A stretch of 64,000 bases of DNA from UBA57 sp963577725 (GTDB lineage: Archaea > Thermoproteota > Nitrososphaeria > Nitrososphaerales > UBA57). Position 1 is the stretch's first letter; the number at the start of each line of letters is the position of its first letter. The translations under genes and the position numbers were made by a program. The stretch spans positions 14,829-78,828 of the forward strand of contig JAKZTE010000004.1 in assembly GCA_047517285.1 (NCBI GenBank). Reading direction: 5' to 3'. Of the stretch, positions 34,627-43,635 are shown in pieces. Under the pieces are notes generated by a model. It was not told the DNA's origin. It saw only the letters and a list, made by a program, of their open reading frames with translations, and did not search any database.

Positions 34627-35745
34627 TTGGCAGATTATTCAGTAACTCCATGGGAAGTAAAGGGAGACGTAGATTACGATAGATTGGTAAGGGATTTTGG
34701 AACGTCGTACATTGACCAATCATTAATGAATAGGATAGAAAAGCATACTGGAAAACCGCATTTTATGTTAAAAAGAAAGGTATTTTTTAGTCATAGAGAT
34801 TTCAACTGGATTCTTGACAAATATGAAAAAGACGAGAAATTCTTTTTATACACGGGAAGAGGGCCTTCAGGAGATACGCATTTAGGGCATTTACTACCTT
34901 GGATTTTTACCAAATATTTACAAGAAAAATTTGGTGTAGAGTTATATTTTCAGATTACTGATGACGAGAAATATATGCATGACCGATCATTAACAAGGAA
35001 ACAAGTATCGGATTTCTCTTATGAAAATATTTTAGACATAATAGCATTGGGTTTTGATCCAGATAAAACGTTCATTTTCAAGAATACTGAATACATAAAA
35101 ACTATGTATAAAATTTCAACAGATATAGCAAAACATGTAACATTTTCCACAGCAAAAAGTATCTTTGGTTTCCAGAACAGTTCAAATATTGGAATGATTT
35201 TTTTCCCGTCGTTACAAGCTGCGACTTGTTTTTTGCCTTCAGAACTAAAAGGAAAGAATATTCCATGTTTGATCCCAGCAGCAATAGATCAAGATGACTA
35301 TTGGAGAGGAATTGCTAGAGAGGTTGCTCCAAAACTTGGATACTATAAGCCAGCTCAGATACATTCGAAATTTTTGCCAGCATTGCAGAAGGGGGGAAAA
35401 ATGAGTACGTCAAAACCAAACACTGCAATATTCACAACTGATGAACCAGAAGTAGCTGAGAAGAAAATAAAAAGTGCATTTACAGGAGGTAGGGATACAA
35501 TAGAAGAGCATAGAAAACATGGAGGTAATCCAGATATAGATAGCGCATTCCAATACCTTTACATGGTTTTAGAGGAGGATGACAAGAAAATGGAAGAGAT
35601 TGAGAGAGATTATAGAGCAGGTAATCTATTATCAGGAGAATTAAAACAAATAGCTGCAGAAAAGATCAAGATATTTTTGAAGGAACATCAAAGAAAAAGA
35701 GAGTCTGCAAAGAAAACTTTCGATAAATTTATTTTGAGAGATTAA
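34627..35745 (+). CDS. trpS: Tryptophanyl-tRNA synthetase
   Basis: A 372-residue class I synthetase of archaeal/eukaryotic type. The HIGH-equivalent is GPSGDTHLGHLLPW near residue 79 and the KMSKS-equivalent is GKMSTSKPNT near residue 258. TTG at 34627 is the start, with no Shine-Dalgarno sequence. It is followed by pheS and pheT on the same strand, making a short synthetase cluster, and it lies 3 kb from the intron-bearing tRNA-Trp. Confidence 0.94.
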   Translation: MADYSVTPWEVKGDVDYDRLVRDFGTSYIDQSLMNRIEKHTGKPHFMLKRKVFFSHRDFNWILDKYEKDEKFFLYTGRGPSGDTHLGHLLPWIFTKYLQEKFGVELYFQITDDEKYMHDRSLTRKQVSDFSYENILDIIALGFDPDKTFIFKNTEYIKTMYKISTDIAKHVTFSTAKSIFGFQNSSNIGMIFFPSLQAATCFLPSELKGKNIPCLIPAAIDQDDYWRGIAREVAPKLGYYKPAQIHSKFLPALQKGGKMSTSKPNTAIFTTDEPEVAEKKIKSAFTGGRDTIEEHRKHGGNPDIDSAFQYLYMVLEEDDKKMEEIERDYRAGNLLSGELKQIAAEKIKIFLKEHQRKRESAKKTFDKFILRD

Positions 35746-35755
35746 GTGATTAAGA

Positions 35756-37273
35756 TTGACCGATATGAACACAAATAACTTGCATATATTAGAAAGAAAA
35801 TTATTGCAAGCGATGTCTAGTAGAAACGAGGCTGAGCTTGAGGATTTAGTTAGTGATTCTGGGCTTACTTTAGACCAAATAAGAAGATCAGTAGAATGGT
35901 TGAAAGAGAAGAATCTGATTGAGGTAAAAATAAATGAAATTAAATTAATCGCTCTTGGTAGAGAGGGGGAAAGTGCAAAGCAGAAAGGATTACCTGAAAA
36001 AAGACTTGTAGATAAGTTAAAAACTGGAGAAGATATTGAATTATCGGAATTACCAAAAAAGATAGACTTGGATCAAGATGAATTATCAGCGGCATTGGGA
36101 TATGCAAGATCAGAGAAATGGATCAAGATTTTCAAGAAAAATGACAGAGTCATGATACGAAAGGAAGGTAATAGCGCAGTATCAAGAGTGGAAGAGGTAT
36201 TAAATAAAATTTCCAGGCCTACAGAACTTTCGAATTTCACCTCGGAAGAACAGGAAATACTACGTTCGCTAGTAAAAAGACCTGATTATATTTCATATGA
36301 AATAGTAAAGAAGACACGTATAAAGATTACAAAAGATGGTTTAGAGGTTGCAAAGAATATTAGAGATGATAATTACATCGATGTGCTAACGCCGAAGATG
36401 TTAGAATCAGGAGAATGGAGAAACAATACTTTAAGACCATTAAATGTAGAATCGCCAGCTCCAACAATATATCCTGGAAAGAAACATCCGGTAAGAATAT
36501 TCATAGATGAAGTAAGAGAGATTTTTGTATCGTTAGGTTTTCAAGAAGTAGAAGGATCGATTGTTCAATCTTCGTTTTGGAATTTTGATGCTTTGTTTAC
36601 GCCTCAAGATCATCCTGCAAGAGAGATTCAAGATACTTTTTACATTGCAAATGAGAAGTCGCCTCTTAATGTAGACAAACAAATATTGAGGAATGTAGAA
36701 GGTGTACATAAAAATGGTGCAAATACGGGCTCAAAAGGTTGGGGGTACCAATGGAACATAGAACAAGCACGAAGAATGGTCATGAGAACGCATACAACGT
36801 GTGTATCAGTAAGAAACTTAGCAGACAACAAACCAGATGAGGCGAGGGTATTTTCGGTTGGAAGAGTATTCCGTAATGAGAAAGTTACTTTCAAGAACTT
36901 GGTTGAATTTCATCAGATTGAAGGAATTGTAGTAGGCAAAGATGTAACACTTAGAGATTTAATGGGATTATTGACAAAATTCTATAAGAAATTAGGATTT
37001 GATAAGATAAAGTTTTGGCCTTCGTTTTTCCCTTATACTGAACCGTCGCTACAGTCAATGGTATATCATGAAGGTCTAGGTAAGTGGATAGAATTGGGAG
37101 GCATGGGAATATTTAGACCTGAAGTTACTAAGCCGCTCGGTGTAAACAATCCAGTTCTTGCATGGGGAAGTGGATTAGAACGACTTGTCATGTTAAGATA
37201 TGGAATAGATGATGTTAGAAAGCTTTATGAAAATGATCTTGATTGGTTAAGGGGGGTTCCATTATACCCGTAA
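35756..37273 (+). CDS. pheS: Phenylalanyl-tRNA synthetase alpha subunit
   Basis: A 505-residue class II synthetase subunit. The N-terminal 170 residues hold repeated winged-helix-like DNA/tRNA-binding segments typical of archaeal PheS. The catalytic core includes HPVRIFIDEVREIF, the motif-2 region ARVFSVGRVFRNE and the C-terminal GSGLERLVMLRYG (motif 3). Start is TTG at 35756; an ATG three codons on is possible. It overlaps the pheT frame. Confidence 0.95.
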   Translation: MTDMNTNNLHILERKLLQAMSSRNEAELEDLVSDSGLTLDQIRRSVEWLKEKNLIEVKINEIKLIALGREGESAKQKGLPEKRLVDKLKTGEDIELSELPKKIDLDQDELSAALGYARSEKWIKIFKKNDRVMIRKEGNSAVSRVEEVLNKISRPTELSNFTSEEQEILRSLVKRPDYISYEIVKKTRIKITKDGLEVAKNIRDDNYIDVLTPKMLESGEWRNNTLRPLNVESPAPTIYPGKKHPVRIFIDEVREIFVSLGFQEVEGSIVQSSFWNFDALFTPQDHPAREIQDTFYIANEKSPLNVDKQILRNVEGVHKNGANTGSKGWGYQWNIEQARRMVMRTHTTCVSVRNLADNKPDEARVFSVGRVFRNEKVTFKNLVEFHQIEGIVVGKDVTLRDLMGLLTKFYKKLGFDKIKFWPSFFPYTEPSLQSMVYHEGLGKWIELGGMGIFRPEVTKPLGVNNPVLAWGSGLERLVMLRYGIDDVRKLYENDLDWLRGVPLYP

Positions 37274-38907
37274 TCACAGTTTATTATGATAGAATATTTT
37301 CGATGTTGAAAGGTGAGATATCGAAGGATGAATTAATTGATAAGATCCCGTACCTAGGTTTGGATATTGAAGAACAAACTGAGGAATACATAAAGATAGA
37401 ATATAATCCGAATCGTCCAGATTATTCTACTGATTATGGACTAGCAAGATCTTTGAATAGTTTTTTAGATTTTGAGACTCAATGTTCAAAATATGATGTA
37501 TATGAAAGTGATTTAGTGATTAATATTGATAAATCAACTAAAAATGTTAGACCGTATATTGTTGCAGCAGTAATAAAAAATATCAAATTAGAGGATGAAA
37601 CAATAAGGCAGATCATTACAATGCAGGAGGATCTGCACAATGGTATTGGAAGAAAAAGGAAGAAAGTTGCAATAGGAATTCATAATTTGGATGTCATAGA
37701 ATCACCTTTGGAATACATCACAGTAGATGATTCATTTTCATTTATTCCTTTAAACAAGGATTCAGATATGACTATAAAAGAAATATTGGATTCAGAAATA
37801 GGAAATCAATATGCAAGTATACTTGCAGGGAATAATCTATATCCTATTATTAGGGATGCAAACAAACAAGTTTTGTCTTTTCCTCCAATAATTAATGGAG
37901 ATTTAACTCGATTAGATTCGAAAACAACTAATTTGTTTATAGATGTAACGGGAACTGATTTAGATTCAGTGTGTAATGCATTATCGGTAATTTTTACAAC
38001 TCTAAATGATGCAGGTGGAAAGGTTCATACAGTAGAGATTAATTCGGATAACTCCAAGATTAAGACACCGCAAATCAAAGAAGAGGTAATAGAAGTTGAA
38101 TTAGAGTATGTAAGATCGCTTCTGGGATTGGAATTATCAGAAAAGGAAATTATTGTATATTTACGTCGATGTAGGATTTCAGCAAATATAGAAAATAATA
38201 AGGTAATAGTAAAAACAGAGCCTTTCAGATTTGATTTGATTCATCCAGTAGATGTAATTGAAGAAATTGTACTAGGCTACGGTATACACAACCTAAAACC
38301 AACACTTCCAGGTTCGGATATGACTGGTGGATTTGATAGAAATCAACAATTCTTGGATAAAGCAAGAGATGTTCTTACAGGATTGGGATTAATTGAGATA
38401 ATGACAATTGGTCTAATCAGTGAAGATATGCTAAAAAAATCTAAAATGAGTACAAATAATTTGTTAAAAGTTGTTGATACAAAAAGTATTGAACATGAAG
38501 TACTAAAAGATTCCAATGTGCCATCTATTCTCAAAACATTTTCAAAAAATATACATAAGAAATATCCTCAAAGAATCTTTGAGATTTCGAAAGTGTTTAA
38601 CAAAACCGATAATGAAATACAGGAACATTATCATCTTACGGTAGGGTTAGCACATGCAACAGTGAATTTTACAGAAGCAAGTTCATATCTAAATGCATTT
38701 GGTAAACAGTTACTTGACATGAATCTGTCGACAAGAGCTGATGAAAGTGAGTTATTTGTAAAAGGACGAGGGGCTGAAATAATTAATGAGAAGGGAATAA
38801 AAATCGGAATAGTGGGAGAAATTAATCCACAGGTTTTAGAGAATTTTGCATTACGAACGCCAATATCATTGTTTGATATAGATTTAGATGAATTAATGAA
38901 GAGATAA
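37243..38907 (+). CDS. pheT: Phenylalanyl-tRNA synthetase beta subunit
   Basis: A 554-residue beta subunit of archaeal type (no EMAP-like OB domain). NPNRPDYSTDYGLARSL marks the B1/B3 region and the C-terminal domain contains FDIDLDELM. The first ordinary start is TTG at 37243, inside pheS, which would add an atypical leader. Homologues usually begin with P-V-x-T-V-Y-Y-D-R. Here that segment follows an ATT at 37261, five bases after a G-rich AAGGGGGG stretch, so an unusual ATT start is possible. Confidence 0.92.
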   Translation: MVKGGSIIPVITVYYDRIFSMLKGEISKDELIDKIPYLGLDIEEQTEEYIKIEYNPNRPDYSTDYGLARSLNSFLDFETQCSKYDVYESDLVINIDKSTKNVRPYIVAAVIKNIKLEDETIRQIITMQEDLHNGIGRKRKKVAIGIHNLDVIESPLEYITVDDSFSFIPLNKDSDMTIKEILDSEIGNQYASILAGNNLYPIIRDANKQVLSFPPIINGDLTRLDSKTTNLFIDVTGTDLDSVCNALSVIFTTLNDAGGKVHTVEINSDNSKIKTPQIKEEVIEVELEYVRSLLGLELSEKEIIVYLRRCRISANIENNKVIVKTEPFRFDLIHPVDVIEEIVLGYGIHNLKPTLPGSDMTGGFDRNQQFLDKARDVLTGLGLIEIMTIGLISEDMLKKSKMSTNNLLKVVDTKSIEHEVLKDSNVPSILKTFSKNIHKKYPQRIFEISKVFNKTDNEIQEHYHLTVGLAHATVNFTEASSYLNAFGKQLLDMNLSTRADESELFVKGRGAEIINEKGIKIGIVGEINPQVLENFALRTPISLFDIDLDELMKR

Positions 38908-38911
38908 ATTT

Positions 38912-39523
38912 CTAGGATCGGATTGTAACTTTCATTGTAACTTTATCGAGAGGATTATCATTAGAATCTCTTTTGACATTTACAATTTTATCGGCAACGT
39001 CCATACCTTTGATTACTTCGCCAAATATAGAATACTGTTTATCTAAGAAATTAGAATCTGCAACAACAATAAAGAATTGTGAACCTGCGGAATTAGGGTC
39101 CTGTGCTCGGGCCATTGATAATATACCTCGTTTATGTGTCAGGTCTTGGCTAAATTCAGCATTAACAGAGGTATTTGGTCCATTTGCAGAATGTCCTCCT
39201 TGACCATCATTACTTCGATCGTCATCTTTAGAATTGGGGTCGCCTCCTTGTATCATAAATCCAGGGATAACTCGATGAAAAGTGGTTCCGTCGTAATATC
39301 CTTCATTAGCTAATCGTATAAAATTATCAACATGTCCAGGGGCAACATCAGGAAATAGCTTAATCTCTATAGTGCCATAAGTAGTTTCTATAACTGCTAT
39401 TGGATCAGGACTAGCACTCATACTATCTGATGGGTCAGAGTTATTATTAAATAATAAGAATCCAGCTCCAACTAAAATAACCACACCGACAATAGCGGCG
39501 ATTCTATTATTTCCACTCAACAT
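38912..39523 (-). CDS. Membrane-anchored cyclophilin-type peptidyl-prolyl isomerase
   Basis: A 203-residue protein. Residues 8-25 form a single hydrophobic helix acting as signal anchor, followed by a D/S/P-rich linker and a cyclophilin domain from about residue 41. FHRVIPGFMIQGGDP and SAGSQFFIV contain the active-site arginine, phenylalanine and glutamine. It should act outside the cytoplasmic membrane on secreted or S-layer proteins. Convergent with pheT, four bases apart. Confidence 0.92.
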   Translation of the reverse strand: MLSGNNRIAAIVGVVILVGAGFLLFNNNSDPSDSMSASPDPIAVIETTYGTIEIKLFPDVAPGHVDNFIRLANEGYYDGTTFHRVIPGFMIQGGDPNSKDDDRSNDGQGGHSANGPNTSVNAEFSQDLTHKRGILSMARAQDPNSAGSQFFIVVADSNFLDKQYSIFGEVIKGMDVADKIVNVKRDSNDNPLDKVTMKVTIRS

Positions 39524-39598
39524 AATAAATAAAAAAGGGCACGATTCTTATTTAATTCTTTAAAAATAGATAAATTAGTAGAACATTGGATAGTTGTG

Positions 39599-39608
39599 GT
39601 TATAAATA
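39599..39608 (+). promoter_or_regulatory. TATA element upstream of the candidate RNA
   Basis: GTTATAAATA is a strong archaeal TATA box lying 235 bases before the next coding sequence. A start about 25 bases downstream would be near 39630. A second TTATAAATA at about 39821-39829 suits the prenyl synthase gene itself, which implies that the first drives a separate transcript. Confidence 0.5.
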
Positions 39609-39627
39609 CATTGTGACGGCCGATTAT

Positions 39628-39775
39628 GAAGTTGTGTGATATGCACTTTGATGATTTTTTGGCCACCCAGCGATGTGACAGATCACAAATAGCCCCGATT
39701 TAAGAGGAGTTGTAAGTACTGGCTTTATGCCAAAACGATGATCTATTTCAGTCAGAGGCGGGGTATAAAATCAAC
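39628..39775 (+). ncRNA. Candidate structured RNA of unknown class
   Basis: This non-coding stretch is visibly richer in G and C than the surrounding spacer and has several perfect local helices: GTGT/GCAC near 39635-39645, TGTGA-CAGA-TCACA at 39674-39687, CCCCG (39693-39697) with CGGGG (39759-39763), and inside that TGGC-TTTAT-GCCA at 39720-39732. GATGATC elements resemble box C but no matching D boxes were found, and the RNase P and SRP RNA core sequences are not present. The rest of the gap 39524-39844 holds only AT-rich spacer. Could be a new sRNA or a 5-prime regulatory leader. Confidence 0.4.
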
Positions 39776-39844
39776 ATAGTGTTAATAGATAGTGTCAACT
39801 TTTAAAATTGTAGTTCAAGAATTATAAATAATAAGAAGGATGAT

Positions 39845-40708
39845 GTGTTATTGAATAAAGAAGAATTAATTATAGAATTAGAAACTAGATCTGAAGCATA
39901 CATAATGAGGTTTGACAAAGCTCTTATCAAAGTATTTGACAGTCATTTATGGTCAAGTTTTCATGAACCTTTATTGTATGCAACACATGGAGGAAAAAGA
40001 ATTAGACCTCTGATTTTGATGTTATCGGCTGAAGCTGTAGGTGTACCTTCCACTAAAACAGATTTGGCTTCGGTGGCAGTTGAGCTTTTACATACAGAAT
40101 CAATAATACATGATGACATAATTGATGAACAAATAAAGAGGCGTGACAGAGATTCATTCCATAAGCGATATGGAAATAATACATCAATTTTAAGTGCTGA
40201 TTTTGTATTTGGTATTATTTTAGAAATTGTGTCTAGATACAATGATCCACGAGTGGCGAAAGAATTATCGTTAGCAGCAATTAAGATGTGCGAAGGTGAA
40301 CAAAGAGAATTAAACATGAATGCAAGAAAAGTTCCATGGGTAGAATATTTAACAGTGATTAGCGAGAAAACTGCAGTGTTATTCCAGACATCGTCAAAAT
40401 TAGGTGCAATTATTGGGGGTGGAAATGAAGAAGAAATAGATGGTTTAGCTGGTTTTGGTGTAAATCTTGGTATTGCATATCAAATTCATGATGATATTTT
40501 AGATTGGGAAACGGACAAAAAGTTCTCAAATGAGATGAAAATTAGCGATGATGATGAAGAGAATGAATATGTGACTCTGATGAAATTAAAGGAAATGGCA
40601 AATGTATATGCAGAAAATGCAAAGAATTCATTAGACGTGATTAGAGATTCTGAACAAAAGGAATTTCTTCACGATTTAGCAGATTTTACAATTAGACGGG
40701 ATTATTAG
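39845..40708 (+). CDS. Polyprenyl diphosphate synthase
   Basis: A 287-residue trans-prenyltransferase, paralogous to that at 10484-11527. HGGKRIRPLILML, the first aspartate motif region IHDDIIDEQIKRRD and the second YQIHDDILDW are present. Start is GTG at 39845; TTG at 39851, about 25 bases below a TATA box, is an alternative leaderless start. It may make a longer or shorter chain than its paralogue; the product length cannot be told here. Its end overlaps the nuoN stop by 17 bases. Confidence 0.9.
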   Translation: MLLNKEELIIELETRSEAYIMRFDKALIKVFDSHLWSSFHEPLLYATHGGKRIRPLILMLSAEAVGVPSTKTDLASVAVELLHTESIIHDDIIDEQIKRRDRDSFHKRYGNNTSILSADFVFGIILEIVSRYNDPRVAKELSLAAIKMCEGEQRELNMNARKVPWVEYLTVISEKTAVLFQTSSKLGAIIGGGNEEEIDGLAGFGVNLGIAYQIHDDILDWETDKKFSNEMKISDDDEENEYVTLMKLKEMANVYAENAKNSLDVIRDSEQKEFLHDLADFTIRRDY

Positions 40709-42140
40709 TCAAGAAAGAGATCGCGATATCTTCGGTAATATCATATAGTACATTTGGAAGTAAACCTGTTACTACTATTATAGCAGAAGCAAATACAAGA
40801 ATTGAAATGAATATGAAGGGTTCTTTTATGGCTTTTATTGATGTTTCGTCCATATACATTCGTTTTATAACTAGTAAATAATATGCAACTGATATTGCAC
40901 TGTTAACTAATCCTGCCAGAGCTAACCAGGCATATCCGCCGTCAACGGCAGCAGAAAATAATATCAATTTACTCCAGAATCCATTCAGTGGCGGAATTCC
41001 TGCAAGTCCCAACAATGATAATGCTAAACAGAAAGCAGTTATAGGCATAACTTTAGAAAGGCCGTTATAACTATCCAAAGAACTACTTGAAGTTTTCAAT
41101 CTAACTAATGCAACAGCTAAGAAAGCTGAAGCTTGTAAAATTGCATGGTTGAAAGAATGATATAATAAACCAGTCAGTCCTAGATCGGTATACGGCAACA
41201 CTACTATACCTATAAGAAGATATCCAGCTTGTGCAATGCTTGAATATGCCAGCATTCTTGTGATTGATTTTTGAGTAAGTGCAGCAAGATTGCCAAGAGT
41301 CATTGTTACCAAAGCAACGATAGACAGTGCAAGCGATAGATCAAAATAGAATAATGGGAATATAACTGCAAATATTCTTATTGCCGCGGCAAAACCAGCT
41401 TTCTTTGTAGCGGCAGATAATAATGCACTAACAGTTGTAGGTGAACCCTCATAGGTATCTGGAATCCACATATGGAATGGAACAATTGATAATTTAAGTC
41501 CGAGACCTGCAAGCATCGAGATAGTAGAAAATACGACAAACGGAAGCATATCAGGAGAGAGAGAAGTAAGAGATTGTGAGATTATGTCGAGGTTAGTTGA
41601 ACCTGTTATTCCGAACATGATTGAGATTCCATAGAGAAGAATTCCAGACGATAATGCGCCAAGAATAAAGAATTTAACAGCAGCCTCATTTGAGAGTTTG
41701 TCTTGTTTATTAAATCCTGCCAAGATGAATGTTGGGAGACTCATCAGTTCCCATGCAACAAACATAACAAGAAGATCGACTGCAAAGCAGAGCATAGTCA
41801 TTCCAATTGCTGTAAATAATAACAGCGAATAGTAGATACGCTCATTGGAATTACCTTTCATATAATCAAAGGAGGTTATAGAAACAAACAATGTTACCAA
41901 TATAACCATAAGACTGAAGAATGAACCCAGAGTGTCATTACGAAGCAGATGAGGAACAGTAGATTCTTGAGGTGTTAGAGATAGAGTGGAACTAATCAGT
42001 AGAATCAGAGAAACTAACAATGAAAGAGTGGTAATATATTGTACGTATTTTAGAGATTTTTTACCAAATATCATTTCGTACAGTGGTGAGGTAACTGCAA
42101 CGGAAGCTAATACGACAAGAACTACTAGAGGAGTATCCAA
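40692..42140 (-). CDS. nuoN: Complex I subunit N (antiporter-like)
   Basis: A 482-residue proton-pumping membrane subunit with about 14 helices. The helix-5 glutamate is in FVAWELMSLPTF and the helix-7 lysine in GLKLSIVPFHMWIPD. KKAGF follows in helix 8 and the lysine in GFWSKLIL closes the channel. It is the last gene of the nuo operon, one base after the second nuoM-type gene. Confidence 0.94.
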   Translation of the reverse strand: MDTPLVVLVVLASVAVTSPLYEMIFGKKSLKYVQYITTLSLLVSLILLISSTLSLTPQESTVPHLLRNDTLGSFFSLMVILVTLFVSITSFDYMKGNSNERIYYSLLLFTAIGMTMLCFAVDLLVMFVAWELMSLPTFILAGFNKQDKLSNEAAVKFFILGALSSGILLYGISIMFGITGSTNLDIISQSLTSLSPDMLPFVVFSTISMLAGLGLKLSIVPFHMWIPDTYEGSPTTVSALLSAATKKAGFAAAIRIFAVIFPLFYFDLSLALSIVALVTMTLGNLAALTQKSITRMLAYSSIAQAGYLLIGIVVLPYTDLGLTGLLYHSFNHAILQASAFLAVALVRLKTSSSSLDSYNGLSKVMPITAFCLALSLLGLAGIPPLNGFWSKLILFSAAVDGGYAWLALAGLVNSAISVAYYLLVIKRMYMDETSIKAIKEPFIFISILVFASAIIVVTGLLPNVLYDITEDIAISFLTNNPV

Positions 42141-42141
42141 T

Positions 42142-43635
42142 TTAGGCTGCGCCTCCAGACATTATAGCGGCATAAACAGTAGAGAGTGGATTGACGACGT
42201 CTAGAATTAACCATGGTGCAATTAGAGTAAGAACCAATGGAACAAGATACAGTACTAAAGATACGGTAGAGACATTACTTAGATCCCACTTTTTAACATT
42301 TGGTTTTGGATCTGACATTACTACCCTTCTTATCATCCATAGAAAATATCCAACAGTAATAGCAGGTACAGCAACAATCAATGCATAGATTGCATTAATT
42401 TGAATTGCGCCAAGAATTACCATGTATTCGCTTATGAAACTACTAAAGATCGGGATACACATAGCAGCCATAGAACCCAATATTAACAAGGTAGCTAATC
42501 TAGGACTCGAGAATTTTAGTCCTTTAATAACTGTGATATTTCTTGTTCCGGTAGCTTTGTGTAGATATCCAGATAGCATGAACATGATTCCAACGGCTGC
42601 AGCATGAGTAAACATCTGGAATATTGAACCAGAAATTCCGAAAACAGTTCCAGTGAATGCACCCACCAACACAAATCCCATGTGACTGACACTAGTCAAT
42701 GCAATCATTTTTTTGATATCAATTTGAACAATAGCAACTATTGCGCCGTAGAACATAGTGATTATGCCAATAAGTATAAAGATCCAAGCATATTGAGCCG
42801 ATGCTTCGGGAAGTAAACCTATGTTAAAACGTAGAAATCCATACCCTCCCATTTTCAATAACAAGCCTGCAAGAAATACACTGATTGGTGCAGGAGCTTC
42901 TACATGCGCGTCGGGAAGCCAACTGTGAAATGGAACTACAGGAAGTTTAACGCCAAATCCAATGAAGAAAAGTACTGAAGAAATAATTTGCAAGCTTAAT
43001 GGAATTTTTCCAGCTACTTCGGGAATGTTAAATGAATGCGGTGAAACATTAAAGTAAATAAGAATAAACGCAAGAAGCATGAAAACACTACCTACAAATG
43101 TAAACAAGAAGAATTTCATGGCAGCATAACGTCTGCGTGGGCCTCCCCATATTCCGATAAATAGAAACATCGGAATGAGAACAATGTCCCAGAAAACATA
43201 GAATAATATCATATTCAATTGAGTGAAAACACCCATTATCGATCCTTGAAAGAGGAATATCATAGAAAAATAAAGGACTTTGCGATCTTCAATCAAGTCA
43301 CGTGAACCGAATATAACTAACAGAGTTAAAATTGAAGTGATTAAAACAAGAGGTCCGCTAAGTCCATCCATACCAGCGAGATAATCTATGCCGAAATTGC
43401 CTAAGATTTCAACAGGGCCCTCGACAAAATTATATTCTCCTCCACTGCCGTTTGAGAGAATTAGGCCGTATGAATAGAAAGTGATGATTAATTCAATTAA
43501 TGCAATAAGAATAGAATAATGAATAATATATTTCTGAGAGTTCTTAAACAATAGTGGAATTGCTAGGCCAGCTAGAATAGGCAATGCAATTAAAATGGAA
43601 ATAAGTGGAAAACTAACATCTACCAACATAATCAC
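42142..43635 (-). CDS. nuoM: Complex I subunit M, second copy
   Basis: A 497-residue antiporter-like subunit of NuoM type. The helix-7 lysine is in GFGVKLPVVPFHSWLPD, and the distal glutamate in SSFISEYMVIL. The helix-5 acidic residue is aspartate (FYVFWDIVLIP), where NuoM usually has glutamate. The gene lies between nuoL and nuoN, and an additional NuoM-type gene precedes nuoL, so the operon encodes four antiporter-like subunits. Confidence 0.93.
   Translation of the reverse strand: MIMLVDVSFPLISILIALPILAGLAIPLLFKNSQKYIIHYSILIALIELIITFYSYGLILSNGSGGEYNFVEGPVEILGNFGIDYLAGMDGLSGPLVLITSILTLLVIFGSRDLIEDRKVLYFSMIFLFQGSIMGVFTQLNMILFYVFWDIVLIPMFLFIGIWGGPRRRYAAMKFFLFTFVGSVFMLLAFILIYFNVSPHSFNIPEVAGKIPLSLQIISSVLFFIGFGVKLPVVPFHSWLPDAHVEAPAPISVFLAGLLLKMGGYGFLRFNIGLLPEASAQYAWIFILIGIITMFYGAIVAIVQIDIKKMIALTSVSHMGFVLVGAFTGTVFGISGSIFQMFTHAAAVGIMFMLSGYLHKATGTRNITVIKGLKFSSPRLATLLILGSMAAMCIPIFSSFISEYMVILGAIQINAIYALIVAVPAITVGYFLWMIRRVVMSDPKPNVKKWDLSNVSTVSLVLYLVPLVLTLIAPWLILDVVNPLSTVYAAIMSGGAA

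Noticed and set aside
39628..39775. RNase P RNA, SRP RNA or a canonical box C/D pair at this locus
   Set aside because: The conserved RNase P core and SRP helix-8 sequences are absent, and GATGATC elements lack matching CTGA boxes on the same strand.
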